NCBI GenBank assembly: GCA_934561115.1
Contig: CAKTFS010000005.1
Span: forward strand, 1 to 64,000
From: an uncultured Faecalibacterium sp.
GTDB lineage: Bacteria > Bacillota > Clostridia > Oscillospirales > Ruminococcaceae
Direction: 5' to 3'
Length of the DNA: 64,000 nt
Positions 33,860-43,641 of this stretch are shown here, one piece after another; within the stretch, counting starts at the first letter, position 1; each line of letters opens with the position of its first letter. The notes below the pieces were generated by a model, which saw only the letters and a program-made list of their open reading frames with translations, was not told where the DNA came from and made no database searches. The position numbers were made by a program, and so were the translations under genes.

Positions 33860-34561
33860 TTATCTGGTAATTTTTGCCACTTCTTCGTCAGAAAGCTCCC
33901 GCCACTGCCCCGGGGCAAGCTGTGCATCCAGTGCAAGGCCGCCAATGGCCTCCCGGTGCAGGGCATTCACCCCGGCGCCGTACACGCCGAACATCCGTTT
34001 GATCTGGTGGTACACCCCCTGCCGCAGCACCACCCGCACGGTGCAGCCGTCCGGGGAAAGGGCGGTCACCTCGGCAGGCGAAAGGGCGGTGCCGTCCGCC
34101 AGCGTGACCCCCGCCGCAAAGCCGGTGCGCATCTCCTGTGTGAGCGGGGTGTCGATGGTCACGGTGTAGGTCTTGGAAACATGGTGCCGGGGGGACAGGA
34201 TATCGTGGGCAAAGCTGCCGTCATCGGTCAGCAGCACAAAGCCGGTGCTGGTCTTATCCAGCCGCCCGGCCGGGAACAGCTCCCGCCGGGGGTAGGCGTC
34301 CCCTACCAGGTCCACCACGGTGGTATCCCGCTTATCGGTAGAAGCGCTCACCACCCCTTCGGGCTTATTGAGCATCAGGTAGACGAACTTCTGATAGCGC
34401 AGCGGCGCGCCGTCCACCGCCACGGTGTCGGTCTCCTTCAGCTGGGTGTCCCCTTTTTTGCACACCGCGCCGTTTACCTGCACACGACCCTTTGCCAGCA
34501 TGATTTTGGCCTCGCTGCGGGTGCACTGGGCAGTTTCGGCCAGATATTTATCCAAACGCAT
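33860..34561 (-). CDS. RsuA-family rRNA pseudouridine synthase
   Basis: 233 residues. S4 RNA-binding domain at 1-60 (MRLDKYLAETAQCTRSEAKI), then the RsuA/RluB/E/F catalytic domain with the active-site Asp in PAGRLDKTSTGFVLLTDDG. It isomerises one uridine in rRNA; RsuA (16S) is more likely than RluB by length, but the site is not certain. ATG 34561 follows AAAGGAG. Confidence 0.9.
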   Translation of the reverse strand: MRLDKYLAETAQCTRSEAKIMLAKGRVQVNGAVCKKGDTQLKETDTVAVDGAPLRYQKFVYLMLNKPEGVVSASTDKRDTTVVDLVGDAYPRRELFPAGRLDKTSTGFVLLTDDGSFAHDILSPRHHVSKTYTVTIDTPLTQEMRTGFAAGVTLADGTALSPAEVTALSPDGCTVRVVLRQGVYHQIKRMFGVYGAGVNALHREAIGGLALDAQLAPGQWRELSDEEVAKITR

Positions 34562-34631
34562 AAGCGGTTCTCCTTTGTTGATGATGCCCTCAGTGTAACA
34601 TGACAGACAAAATCGTGCAAGGTACAAACGC

Positions 34632-34663
34632 AAAAAGGAGAAGCCCGTGGGCTTCTCCTTTTT
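34632..34663. terminator. Bidirectional terminator between purB and the pseudouridine synthase
   Basis: Perfect 15-bp inverted repeat AAAAAGGAGAAGCCC with a 2-nt loop. It ends the pur run on the minus strand. Confidence 0.85.
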
Positions 34664-34679
34664 GTTGTTTATACTATGA

Positions 34680-36125
34680 TCAGACGCTCAGGGAGGCGTG
34701 CTGCTCCACATCCTCGGGGTCAGCATCAAAGATGGGCTGCAGGACGTTGGCGATGAACTCCTCCACCTGCTGGGGTGCACGGCCCACAAAGTTCTCCGGC
34801 ACAAGCCCTGCCACGATCTCCTCGCGGGTCAAGCCAAAGGCCGGGTCTGCGGCAATGCGGTCCACCATATCGTTGGGCAGGCCCTCTTCCTTGACCTGCT
34901 TACCGGCGGCGATGGCGTGCTGGCGCAGGCGCTCGTGCAGCTCCTGACGGTTGCCGCCCTTTTCCACAGCCTGCATCATGATGTTCTCGCTGGCCATAAA
35001 GGGCAGCTCGGCCATCAGGCGGCTGCGCACCACCTTGGGGTACACCACCAGACCATCGGTGACGTTGAGCATGATGTTCAGGATGGCGTCAGTGGCAAGG
35101 AAGCCCTCGGCCATAGCCACGCGCTTGTTGGCGCTGTCGTCCAGCGTGCGCTCAAACCACTGGCTGCCGGTGGTAAAGCTGGGGTTCAGCACGTCCACCA
35201 TCAGGTAGCGGGCAAGGGCGCAGATGCGCTCGCAGCGCATGGGGTTGCGCTTATAAGGCATAGCGGAGGAACCGATCTGGTTTTTCTCAAAGGGCTCCTC
35301 CATCTCCTTGAAGTTGGCCAGCAGGCGCAGGTCGGTGGCAAACTTCATGCAGCTCTGGCCAATACCGGCCAGTGCGTTCAGGATAAAGGCGTCCACCTTG
35401 CGGCTGTAAGTCTGGCCGGACACCGGCACAACAGCCTTGGGGTCAAAGCCCATCTCCTTTGCAATGGAAGCGTCCACGGCGCGGATCTTGTCGGCATCGC
35501 CCTTGAACAGCTCCATAAAGGAAGCCTGCGTGCCGGTGGTGCCCTTGACACCGCGCAGCTGCAGGGTGGCCAGACGATGGTCGATCTCGGCCAGATCCAT
35601 CACCAGCTCGTTGGCCCACAGGGTAGCGCGCTTGCCCACGGTGGTGGGCTGTGCGGGCTGGCAGTGGGTGTAGGCCATGCAGGGCATATCCTTGTACTCC
35701 TTGGCAAAGTGCGCCAGCTTTGCCAGCACACCCACCAGCTTTTTGCGCACCAGCTCAAGACCCTGCCGCATCACGATGATATCGGTGTTGTCGCCCACAT
35801 AGCAGCTGGTGGCACCCAGATGGATGATGCCTGCTGCCTTGGGGCACTGCTGGCCGTAGGCATAGACGTGGCTCATGACGTCATGGCGCACCAGCTTTTC
35901 CCGCTCGATGGCCACTTCGTAGTTGATATCGTCCACATGAGCCTCCAGCTCGGCCACCATGTCCGGGGTGATGTTGGTCAGGCCCTGATCCATTTCGGCA
36001 CGGGCCAGCGCCACCCACAGCCGCCGCCAGGTGCGGAACTTGTTGTCGTCCGAGAAGATGTACTGCATCTCATCGGAAGCGTAGCGGGTGGAAAAAGGGC
36101 TGATATAGCGATCATGCTGTGACAT
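34680..36125 (-). CDS. purB: Adenylosuccinate lyase
   Basis: 481 residues. Acts twice: SAICAR to AICAR in purine synthesis, and adenylosuccinate to AMP. Signature GSSAMPYKRNP and HLGATSCYVGDN are present. The start MSQHDRYISPFSTRYASDEM follows AGGAGG; the frame stays open 120 residues upstream only because it crosses the intergenic repeat. Last gene of the leftward purine cluster. Confidence 0.96.
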   Translation of the reverse strand: MSQHDRYISPFSTRYASDEMQYIFSDDNKFRTWRRLWVALARAEMDQGLTNITPDMVAELEAHVDDINYEVAIEREKLVRHDVMSHVYAYGQQCPKAAGIIHLGATSCYVGDNTDIIVMRQGLELVRKKLVGVLAKLAHFAKEYKDMPCMAYTHCQPAQPTTVGKRATLWANELVMDLAEIDHRLATLQLRGVKGTTGTQASFMELFKGDADKIRAVDASIAKEMGFDPKAVVPVSGQTYSRKVDAFILNALAGIGQSCMKFATDLRLLANFKEMEEPFEKNQIGSSAMPYKRNPMRCERICALARYLMVDVLNPSFTTGSQWFERTLDDSANKRVAMAEGFLATDAILNIMLNVTDGLVVYPKVVRSRLMAELPFMASENIMMQAVEKGGNRQELHERLRQHAIAAGKQVKEEGLPNDMVDRIAADPAFGLTREEIVAGLVPENFVGRAPQQVEEFIANVLQPIFDADPEDVEQHASLSV

Positions 36126-36146
36126 TGGTTGTTTCCTCCTGAAAAT

Positions 36147-36274
36147 AACCCTCTCAGTCTCGCTTTGCTCGCCAGCTCCCCCGAGGGGGGAGCTTTTTGC
36201 GCTCTGCCGGTCAGCACCGGAAAACCTCCCCCTTTCGGGGGAGGTGGCACGCCGCAGGCGTGACGGAGAGGGTT
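36147..36274. mobile_element. MITE-like repeat, copy A (purB/purL junction)
   Basis: 128 bp. Terminal inverted repeats AACCCTCTCAGTC and GACGGAGAGGGTT (one mismatch) enclose two hairpins, AGCTCCCCC/GGGGGAGCT and CCTCCCCC/GGGGGAGG. No coding capacity. Confidence 0.75.
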
Positions 36275-36291
36275 TTCTTCTTATTCTACCA

Positions 36292-39200
36292 TCAAACCTT
36301 GAAATAGTCCACGCCGCCCTCAAAGATCGGCTGGTATTTGTCGCCGGTGACGTTCTTGTACAGGTACTCGCCGCTGCGCTCCGAGTGACCCATCTTGCCG
36401 AACACGCGGCCGTCCGGGCTGGTGATGCCCTCGATAGCCAGCACAGAGCCGTTGGGGTTGAAGCGCTGATCCATAGTGGGTACACCGGTCAGATCCACAT
36501 ACTGGGTAGCCACCTGACCGTTGCGCAGCATGGTGTCCAGCACCTCCTGCGGAGCCACAAAGCGGCCCTCGCCGTGGCTGATGGCAACGGTGTGCATCTC
36601 GCCCACCTCGCACTTGCTGAGCCACGGGCTGCCGGTGGAAGCCACACGGGTGTGCACCAGCATGCTCTGGTGACGGCCGATGGTGTTGAAGGTCAGGGTG
36701 GGGTCGCAGGCGGTGATGGGACGGATATCGCCGTAGGGCACCAGACCCAGCTTGATCAGCGCCTGGAAGCCGTTGCAGATGCCCAGCATCAGGCCGTCGC
36801 GCTGCTGCAGCAGACGGCGCACAGCCTCGGTGACCGCAGGGTTGCGGAAGAAGGAAGCGATAAACTTGGCGCTGCCGTCCGGCTCGTCGCCGCCGGAGAA
36901 GCCGCCGGGCAGCATGACGATCTGGCTTGCGTCAATGGCTTTGACCAGTGCCTCGCAGCTCTCGGCAACGTCGGCGGGGGTCAGGTTGCGCACCACCAGA
37001 ATTTCGGGGTCGGCACCGGCGCGGGCAAAGGCCTTGGCGGTGTCGTACTCGCAGTTGGTGCCGGGGAACACCGGGATGATGACCTTGGGCTTTGCCACAC
37101 CGATCTTGGGTGCAGCGGGGGCGGTCAGGCTGCCGTTGATCTTCTCCACGGCAGAGCCGGCCTTGCGGTAGGGATACACAGGCTCCAGCTTGCTCTCCCA
37201 GATCTCCTGCAGTTCGGCCATATCCAGCTTTTCGCCGCAGGACTCGAAGGTGTACTCCTTGGTGGTCTCGCCCAGCAGCATACCGGCGGGAGAATCGGAC
37301 ACCATTTCCAGAATGATGGAGCCGTACATGGGCTCGAACATCTGGTGGGTGGTCATGTCCGCACGCATCTTGAAGCCGATGCGGTTGCCCAGACCCATCT
37401 TGAACAGTGCTTCGGCAATGCCGCCGTAGCCCACGGAGCAGGCAGCAGCGACCATGCCCTCCTCGATCATGTTCTCCACGATCCGGTAATTAGCCTTCAG
37501 GGAGAAGAAGTTGGGGCAGCCGGTCTCCGGGTCGATGATGGGACGGATGAGCACCACGGTGCTCTCGGGCTTCTTGAACTCGGTGGAGACTACGCGGCTT
37601 GCCTTGCCGATGGCAGTGGCAAAGGACACCAGCGTGGGAGGCACATCCAGCTGCTCAAAGGAGCCGGACATACTGTCCTTGCCGCCGATGGAGGCGATGC
37701 CCAGACCGATCTGCGCATCCAGTGCGCCCAGCAGGGCAGCCAGCGGCTTGCCCCAGCGCTCGGGCTTGTTGCCCAGACGCTCGAAGTACTCCTGGAAGGT
37801 CAGGTAGGCGTCCTCGTAGCGGAAGCCGGTGGCTACCAGCTTGGTCACGCTCTCAATAACAGCCAGCCGTGCGCCCACATACTGGTTGGCGCTCATCAGG
37901 TAGGGGTTATAGCCCCATGCCATGCCGGAGCAGGTGGTGGTCTCGCCGTCCACCGGCAGCTTTGCTACCATGGCGTTCTGGGGGGTCAGCTGGTATGCGC
38001 CGCCAAAGGGCATGAGCACGGTGGCGGCACCGATGGTGGAGTCGAACCGCTCGGAAAGGCCCTTCTTGCTGCAAACGTTCAGATCGCCCACCATGGACTT
38101 CATCTTCTGGCTGAAGGTCAGGCCGGACCACTGGGGCTGCCAGACGCTGCCCTTTTCCACATGGACGTTCTGGTGCTTTTCTGCACCGTTGGAGTTCAGG
38201 AATTCGCGGCTGATGTTCACGATGGACACGCCGTTCCATACCATGTTCAGGCGCTTTTCCTCGGTGACCTTGGCCACGGGGGTAGCCTCGAGGTTCTCTT
38301 CGGTAGCAATGGCGATGAACTTGTCCACATCCTCCGGGGCAAGTGCCACAGCCATACGCTCCTGGCTTTCGCTGATGGCCAGCTCGGTGCCGTCCAGACC
38401 CTCGTACTTCTTGGTGACCTTGTTCAGGTCGATGTACAGGCCGTCGGCCAGCTCGCCGATGGCAACGGAAACGCCGCCGGCACCAAAGTCGTTGCAGCGC
38501 TTGATCATCTTGCAGGCGTCCTCGCGGCGGAACAGGCGCTGCAGCTTGCGCTCGATGGGCGCATTGCCCTTCTGCACCTCGGCACCGCAGTGCTCAAGGC
38601 TGTCCAGCTTGTGTGCCTTGGAGGAGCCGGTAGCACCGCCGATGCCGTCACGGCCGGTGCGGCCGCCCAGCAGCACGATCACATCGCCGGGGGCGGGGCA
38701 CTCGCGGCGGACGTGGGAGGCAGGGGTAGCACCCACAACGGCGCCGATCTCCATGCGCTTTGCCACATAGCCGGGGTGGTAGATCTCGTCCACCTGACCG
38801 GTAGCCAGACCGATCTGGTTGCCGTAGGAGGAGTAACCGGCGGCTGCGGTGGTGACCAGCTTGCGCTGGGGCAGCTTGCCGGGCATGGTCTCGCTGACCG
38901 GCTTGAGCGGGTCGCCTGCGCCGGTGACGCGCATGGCCTGATAGACGTAGCTGCGGCCGGACAGCGGGTCACGGATGGCACCGCCGATGCAGGTAGCAGC
39001 GCCGCCGAAGGGCTCGATCTCGGTGGGGTGGTTGTGGGTCTCGTTCTTGAACAGGAACAGCCAGTCCTCGTCCTTGCCGTTGACATCGCACTTGATCTTG
39101 ACGGTGCAGGCGTTGATCTCCTCAGACTCGTCCAGATTCTTCAGGATGCCCTGCTTCTTCAGCTCCTTGGCACCAATGGTGGCAAGGTCCATCATGCAGC

Positions 39201-39984
39201 GGGGCTTGTTCTCGCGGCCCAGCTCGGTGCGCATGGCCATGTAGCGGTCAAAGGCGGCCTGCACCACGGCGTCATCGATCTGCACATCGTCCAGAATGGT
39301 GCCGAAGGTGGTGTGGCGGCAGTGATCGGACCAGTAGGTGTCGATCATCTTGATCTCGGTGATGGTGGGTTCGCGCTGCTCGGAGCGGAAGTACTCCTGA
39401 CAGAACTTGATGTCGCCCAGATCCATGGCCAGACCCTTTTCCTCGATGAACTTGGCAAGGCCAGCCTCATCCAGCTGGTTGAAGCCCTCCAGCACTGCCA
39501 CGGCAGCAGGCACGGGGTACTCCATCTTCAGGGTCTCTTTGGTCTCCAGAGAAGCCTCGCGGGCCTCCACGGGGTTGATGACATACTTCTTGATCTCGGC
39601 CACCTGCTCGGGGGTCAGAGCACCCTCCAGCAGGTAGACGCGGGCAGAGCGCACCAGCGGGCGCTCGCCCTGACTGATGAGCTGGATGCACTCGGCGGCA
39701 GAATCTGCGCGCTGGTCGAACTGGCCGGGCAGGTACTCCACCGCGAAGGACACGCCCTCGGCAGCGGGCAGCTCGGCGTAGGTGTTATCCACCGGCGGCT
39801 CGCTGAACACGGTGCTGACACACTGGTTGAACAGTGCCTCGTCGATGCCTTCCACATCATAGCGGTTCAGCAGGCGCAGACCGGTCAGGTCCTTGATGCC
39901 CAGCAGGCTGGTGAGCTCGTTTTTCAGACCGTTTGCCTCGACATCAAAGCCGGGCTTTTTTTCCACATAAATACGATAGACCAT
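36292..39984 (-). CDS. purL: Phosphoribosylformylglycinamidine synthase, large fused form
   Basis: 1230 residues. ATP- and glutamine-dependent conversion of FGAR to FGAM. Two PurM-like ATPase halves are visible (WSDHCRHTTF; FKNETHNHPTEIEPFGGAAT; later GGKDSMSGSF), and the C-terminal about 260 residues form a class I glutaminase with nucleophile Cys in GICNGFQ (about 1071). This is the single-chain type, so separate purS and purQ genes are not needed. The start is the ATG after a GGGGG-type ribosome site. Confidence 0.96.
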   Translation of the reverse strand: MVYRIYVEKKPGFDVEANGLKNELTSLLGIKDLTGLRLLNRYDVEGIDEALFNQCVSTVFSEPPVDNTYAELPAAEGVSFAVEYLPGQFDQRADSAAECIQLISQGERPLVRSARVYLLEGALTPEQVAEIKKYVINPVEAREASLETKETLKMEYPVPAAVAVLEGFNQLDEAGLAKFIEEKGLAMDLGDIKFCQEYFRSEQREPTITEIKMIDTYWSDHCRHTTFGTILDDVQIDDAVVQAAFDRYMAMRTELGRENKPRCMMDLATIGAKELKKQGILKNLDESEEINACTVKIKCDVNGKDEDWLFLFKNETHNHPTEIEPFGGAATCIGGAIRDPLSGRSYVYQAMRVTGAGDPLKPVSETMPGKLPQRKLVTTAAAGYSSYGNQIGLATGQVDEIYHPGYVAKRMEIGAVVGATPASHVRRECPAPGDVIVLLGGRTGRDGIGGATGSSKAHKLDSLEHCGAEVQKGNAPIERKLQRLFRREDACKMIKRCNDFGAGGVSVAIGELADGLYIDLNKVTKKYEGLDGTELAISESQERMAVALAPEDVDKFIAIATEENLEATPVAKVTEEKRLNMVWNGVSIVNISREFLNSNGAEKHQNVHVEKGSVWQPQWSGLTFSQKMKSMVGDLNVCSKKGLSERFDSTIGAATVLMPFGGAYQLTPQNAMVAKLPVDGETTTCSGMAWGYNPYLMSANQYVGARLAVIESVTKLVATGFRYEDAYLTFQEYFERLGNKPERWGKPLAALLGALDAQIGLGIASIGGKDSMSGSFEQLDVPPTLVSFATAIGKASRVVSTEFKKPESTVVLIRPIIDPETGCPNFFSLKANYRIVENMIEEGMVAAACSVGYGGIAEALFKMGLGNRIGFKMRADMTTHQMFEPMYGSIILEMVSDSPAGMLLGETTKEYTFESCGEKLDMAELQEIWESKLEPVYPYRKAGSAVEKINGSLTAPAAPKIGVAKPKVIIPVFPGTNCEYDTAKAFARAGADPEILVVRNLTPADVAESCEALVKAIDASQIVMLPGGFSGGDEPDGSAKFIASFFRNPAVTEAVRRLLQQRDGLMLGICNGFQALIKLGLVPYGDIRPITACDPTLTFNTIGRHQSMLVHTRVASTGSPWLSKCEVGEMHTVAISHGEGRFVAPQEVLDTMLRNGQVATQYVDLTGVPTMDQRFNPNGSVLAIEGITSPDGRVFGKMGHSERSGEYLYKNVTGDKYQPIFEGGVDYFKV

Positions 39985-40012
39985 TGGGTAGGTTCCCCCT
40001 TTGTATTCTTTC

Positions 40013-41317
40013 TTACTGCTTCTCTGCCAGCGCTTTCAGGGCACGCAGGCCGATATCGCTGCGCTTATGCAGCTTTTCAAAGCTGATCTTCTCGGCTGCT
40101 TCGTAGGCATGGCTCAGGGCATTGGTCAGGCGCGGGCCGGTGGCGGTAACGCCCAGCACGCGGCCGCCGTTGGTCACCAGCTGGCCGTCCTCGGTGATGG
40201 CAGTACCGGAGTGGTACACCGTCACGTTCTCCTCGCCGGGCAGCTGACCGTCCACAAGGCCGGAGATGGGCTTGCCCTTCTCGTAGGCCACAGGGTAGCC
40301 GCCGGAAGCCAGAATGACACAGGCCGCAGCGCCATCGGAGAACTTGACCTCCTGCTCTGCCAGCGTACCGTCGGTGCAGGCCTGCATGATATGCAGCAGG
40401 TCGCTTTCCAGCAACGGCAGCACCACCTGCGTTTCGGGGTCGCCGAAGCGGCAGTTATACTCGATGACCTTGGGGCCGTCCGGGGTGAGCATAAGGCCGA
40501 AGTACAGGCAGCCCTTGAAGGGGCAGCCCTCGGCGTTCATGGCGCGGATGGTGGGTAGGAAGATCTTTTCCATGCACTCCGCAGCCACCTCCGGGGTGTA
40601 GTAGGGGTTGGGGGCAATAGTGCCCATGCCGCCGGTGTTCAGGCCGGTGTCGTGGTCGTTGGCGCGCTTATGATCCATGCTGGAGACCATAGGCTTGACC
40701 ACCTTGCCGTCCGTAAAGCTCAGCACGCTGACCTCCGGCCCGGTGAGGAACTCTTCCACCACCACATGGTTGCCGGATGCGCCGAACTTTTTGTCCAGCA
40801 TGATCTCCTTGACGCCGTCGGCGGCCTGCTGCTCGTTTTCGCAGATGAGCACGCCCTTGCCCAGTGCAAGGCCGTCTGCCTTGATGACCACCGGGTACTT
40901 GCCCTCGGCGCGGATGTAATCCATGACCTTTGCGGGGTCATCGAAAGTCTCGTACTTTGCGGTGGGGATGCCGTATTTCTTCATCAGGTCCTTGGAGAAC
41001 ACCTTGGAAGCCTCGATGCGGGCAGCGGCCTTGTCCGGGCCAAAGGCGGGGATGCCCACCTTTGCCAGCGCATCCACCATGCCCAGTGCAAGGGGGTCGT
41101 CCTGCGCCACCACAACGTAATCGAACTTTTCTTCCACTGCAAAGCCCACCATGGTATCCACATCGGTGGCCTTGATGTTTTTGCACTTGGCGTCATAGCT
41201 GATGCCGCCGTTGCCCGGTGCGCACCAGATCTCGCCGCAGTCGGGGCTCTTTTTCAGTGCCTTGATGATGGCGTGCTCGCGGCCGCCGCCGCCCACTACT
41301 AAGATTTTCTTAGCCAT
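40013..41317 (-). CDS. purD: Phosphoribosylamine-glycine ligase
   Basis: 434 residues. Joins glycine to phosphoribosylamine using ATP. N-terminal VGGGGREHAI, ATP-grasp core (KADGLALGKGVLICENEQQA) and the RFGDPETQVVLP motif are all present. Separated from purL by 28 bp and from the AICAR transformylase by a MITE-like repeat. Confidence 0.96.
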   Translation of the reverse strand: MAKKILVVGGGGREHAIIKALKKSPDCGEIWCAPGNGGISYDAKCKNIKATDVDTMVGFAVEEKFDYVVVAQDDPLALGMVDALAKVGIPAFGPDKAAARIEASKVFSKDLMKKYGIPTAKYETFDDPAKVMDYIRAEGKYPVVIKADGLALGKGVLICENEQQAADGVKEIMLDKKFGASGNHVVVEEFLTGPEVSVLSFTDGKVVKPMVSSMDHKRANDHDTGLNTGGMGTIAPNPYYTPEVAAECMEKIFLPTIRAMNAEGCPFKGCLYFGLMLTPDGPKVIEYNCRFGDPETQVVLPLLESDLLHIMQACTDGTLAEQEVKFSDGAAACVILASGGYPVAYEKGKPISGLVDGQLPGEENVTVYHSGTAITEDGQLVTNGGRVLGVTATGPRLTNALSHAYEAAEKISFEKLHKRSDIGLRALKALAEKQ

Positions 41318-41359
41318 ATCATTTTCTCCTAAACTTTCGTTCTTTCCGTCCGCTGCCTC

Positions 41360-41489
41360 GCCCTCTCAGTCCGCTTCGCGTCCAGCTCTCCCAAAGGGAG
41401 AGCCCTTGGCAAAACCGGAAACTTTACCGTGCTGCCAAAGCCTCTCCCCTTGGGAGAGGTGGCATTGCGCAAGCAATGACGGAGAGGGC
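41360..41489. mobile_element. MITE-like repeat, copy B (purD/AICAR transformylase junction)
   Basis: 130 bp. Same termini (GCCCTCTCAGTC / GACGGAGAGGGC) as copy A; inner hairpins GCTCTCCC/GGGAGAGC and CCTCTCCC/GGGAGAGG differ in sequence but keep pairing. Confidence 0.75.
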
Positions 41490-41502
41490 GAGCCCGCTCC
41501 CC

Positions 41503-42684
41503 TTAGTGATGGAACAGCCGCAGGCCGCAGAAGGCCATGGCGATGCCGTACTTGTTGCAGGTGTCGATGACCTGCTGGTCGCGGATGGAGCCGCCGGGCT
41601 GTACGATGGCGGTCACGCCGGAGCGGCGGGCGCGCTCGATGTTGTCACCGAAGGGGAAGAAAGCATCCGAACCAAGGCACACACCGGTCACCTTGCTGAG
41701 GTAAGCCTTCTTTTCCTCGGCGGTCAGCGGCTCGGGCTGGCGGGTGAAGGTCTCGGCCCAGACATCATCACCGATGACGTCCTCCGGGGTATCGCCGATG
41801 TAAACATCAATGGCGTTGTCGCGGTTGGGCTTTGCCACATCGTCGCGGAAGGGCAGATCCAGCACCTTGTCCATGTGGCGCAGCTGCCAGTTGTCGGCCT
41901 TCTGACCGGCCAGACGGGTGCAGTGGATGCGGCTCTGCTGGCCGGCACCCACGCCGATGGTCTGACCATTGTAGGTGTAGCACACGCTGTTGGACTGGGT
42001 GTACTTCAGGGTGATCAGGGCAATGATGAGGTCGCGCTTCTGCTCCTCGGTCACGTCCTTGTTCTCGGTGACCCAGTTGTTCAGCATGGTGTCGGCGTTG
42101 ATGACCAGCTCGTTGCGGCCCTGCTCAAAGGTGATGCCGTACACCTGCTTATGCTCGATGGGCGCGGGCTGATAGGCAGGGTCGATGGCCACCACGTTGT
42201 AGTTGCCCTTCTTTTTGCCGGACAGGATAGCCAGTGCCTCCGGCTCGTAGCCCGGGGCGATGATGCCGTCGGAGACTTCGTGCTGGATCAGCTTTGCGGT
42301 GGGCACATCGCAGATGTCGGACAGGGCGATCCAGTCGCCGAAGGAGGACATGCGGTCTGCGCCGCGGGCGCGGGCGTAGGCACAGGCCAGCGGGGAGAGC
42401 TCGGTCTCCGGGGCAATGTGGTACATCCGGCGCTCCACCTCAGTCAGGGGCAGACCCAGTGCTGCGCCCGCCGGGGAAACGTGCTTGAAGGAGGCCGCTG
42501 CGGGCAGACCGCAGGCAGTCTTTAACTCCTTGACCAGCTGGATGGAGTTGAGGGCATCCAGAAAGTTGATGTAGCCGGGCTTGCCGTTCAGCACGGTAAC
42601 GGGCAGGTCGGAGCCATCTTCCATATAAATGCGGCTGGGCTTCTGGTTGGGGTTGCAGCCGTACTTCAGTGCGAGTTCATTCAT
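41503..42684 (-). CDS. Stand-alone AICAR transformylase
   Basis: 393 residues. Corresponds to the formyltransferase part of PurH (AICAR plus 10-formyl-THF to FAICAR). Visible: LKYGCNPNQKPSRIY, NVVAIDP, YTQSNSVCYTYNGQTIGVGA and SDAFFPFGDNIERA...QPGGSIRDQQVI. The N-terminal IMP cyclohydrolase domain of bifunctional PurH is missing; the next gene upstream supplies that activity in another fold. Confidence 0.92.
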   Translation of the reverse strand: MNELALKYGCNPNQKPSRIYMEDGSDLPVTVLNGKPGYINFLDALNSIQLVKELKTACGLPAAASFKHVSPAGAALGLPLTEVERRMYHIAPETELSPLACAYARARGADRMSSFGDWIALSDICDVPTAKLIQHEVSDGIIAPGYEPEALAILSGKKKGNYNVVAIDPAYQPAPIEHKQVYGITFEQGRNELVINADTMLNNWVTENKDVTEEQKRDLIIALITLKYTQSNSVCYTYNGQTIGVGAGQQSRIHCTRLAGQKADNWQLRHMDKVLDLPFRDDVAKPNRDNAIDVYIGDTPEDVIGDDVWAETFTRQPEPLTAEEKKAYLSKVTGVCLGSDAFFPFGDNIERARRSGVTAIVQPGGSIRDQQVIDTCNKYGIAMAFCGLRLFHH

Positions 42685-42717
42685 TGGTGCATCCTCCTTA
42701 TATCCTAAGGTTTACTC

Positions 42718-43518
42718 TTATTCTTCCTCGGCGTCAAGCTTTTTGAGCAGTTCCAGCTCCTCGGGCAGCAGCTCCGGCTCTTCGGGGTCGTCAAAATCGC
42801 TGCACACCGGATCATATTTATTAAAGATCATATCGCCGCTCTCGCCGGTTTCCAGATCAATGACCCGGGCAAACAGGCTGACCTTGTTGTCCAGATTCAG
42901 GCTGCTCCACATATCGTGGGCAAAATCGCCGATGGTGCGGGGGCAGGCAAAGCGCAGGGGCTCGCCCTCAAAGCTGGGGATGGGGTTGCCGTTGTGCTTG
43001 TAGGTGCTGATGAAGTGGCCCTCGCCTGCAACGGGCTGGGGGTAATCAAAGAAATAGCGCTGCACGCTGTCGCCGTTGCCGTCGGCAGACTTGAGGATGC
43101 TCATCTGGTAGCTGCCGTCAGCGTACACCACAGCGGAGATGCGGGGGGTATAGTTGGGGCCGTCCGGCTCAAAGGTGCGGGTGCGCAGGGCATCGGCAAA
43201 GCTCTTGCCCTGACTCATCAGGTCGTAGATGGTATCGGTCTGGTCGCCGTTGGTCACGATGTGGGTCTTGCCAAGGGTCAGCACCGGGTTATAAATGATC
43301 AGGCTGGGATCCTCCAGCTTTGCGGGGTCGGCTGCAATGGTGCAGATGCCGCCGCGCTCGGGCACAGGGTCAAACACGCGGTTGCGGCTGTTCTCGCTGC
43401 GTCCCATGATAAAGTAGCCGATAAACATCTGCCGTCCGTCCGGTGCCATTGCCACAGCAATGCCGCGGCCGGGGTACTCGTTGGAGGCCAGATACTCGTT
43501 CAGGTTGATCTTTTCCAT
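42718..43518 (-). CDS. IMP cyclohydrolase, PurO-like
   Basis: 266 residues. Matches the IMP cyclohydrolase family first known from archaeal PurO: PGRGIAVAMAPDG, FIGYFIMGRSENSRNRVF and the later THIVTNGDQTD stretch. It would close FAICAR to IMP, the last step of the pathway. It lies directly upstream of the stand-alone AICAR transformylase, so the two replace bifunctional PurH. An acidic tail (PEEPELLPEELELLKKLD) follows the domain. Confidence 0.85.
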   Translation of the reverse strand: MEKINLNEYLASNEYPGRGIAVAMAPDGRQMFIGYFIMGRSENSRNRVFDPVPERGGICTIAADPAKLEDPSLIIYNPVLTLGKTHIVTNGDQTDTIYDLMSQGKSFADALRTRTFEPDGPNYTPRISAVVYADGSYQMSILKSADGNGDSVQRYFFDYPQPVAGEGHFISTYKHNGNPIPSFEGEPLRFACPRTIGDFAHDMWSSLNLDNKVSLFARVIDLETGESGDMIFNKYDPVCSDFDDPEEPELLPEELELLKKLDAEEE

Positions 43519-43539
43519 GTCAAATTCTCCTATTTACGG

Positions 43540-43640
43540 AACTCCCCCAGTCGCCTGCGGCGACAGCCCCCTCGGAGAGGGGGCCTTAAGCCTCCCTCCT
43601 TGAGGGAGGTGGCACGCCGTCAGGCGTGACGGAAGGAGTT
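43540..43640. mobile_element. MITE-like repeat, copy C (variant, IMP cyclohydrolase/purN junction)
   Basis: 101 bp. Termini AACTCCCCCAGTC and GACGGAAGGAGTT are a variant of copies A, B and D; the internal CTCCCTCCTTGAGGGAGGTGG and GGCACGCCG...GGCGTGAC segment are shared. Confidence 0.65.
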
Positions 43641-43641
43641 T

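Noticed and set aside
36244-40086. A 1280-codon + strand frame over purL, with similar long frames opposite purD, purF, gpmI, pgk and infB
   Set aside because: All are codon-bias shadows of clearly identified minus-strand enzymes.
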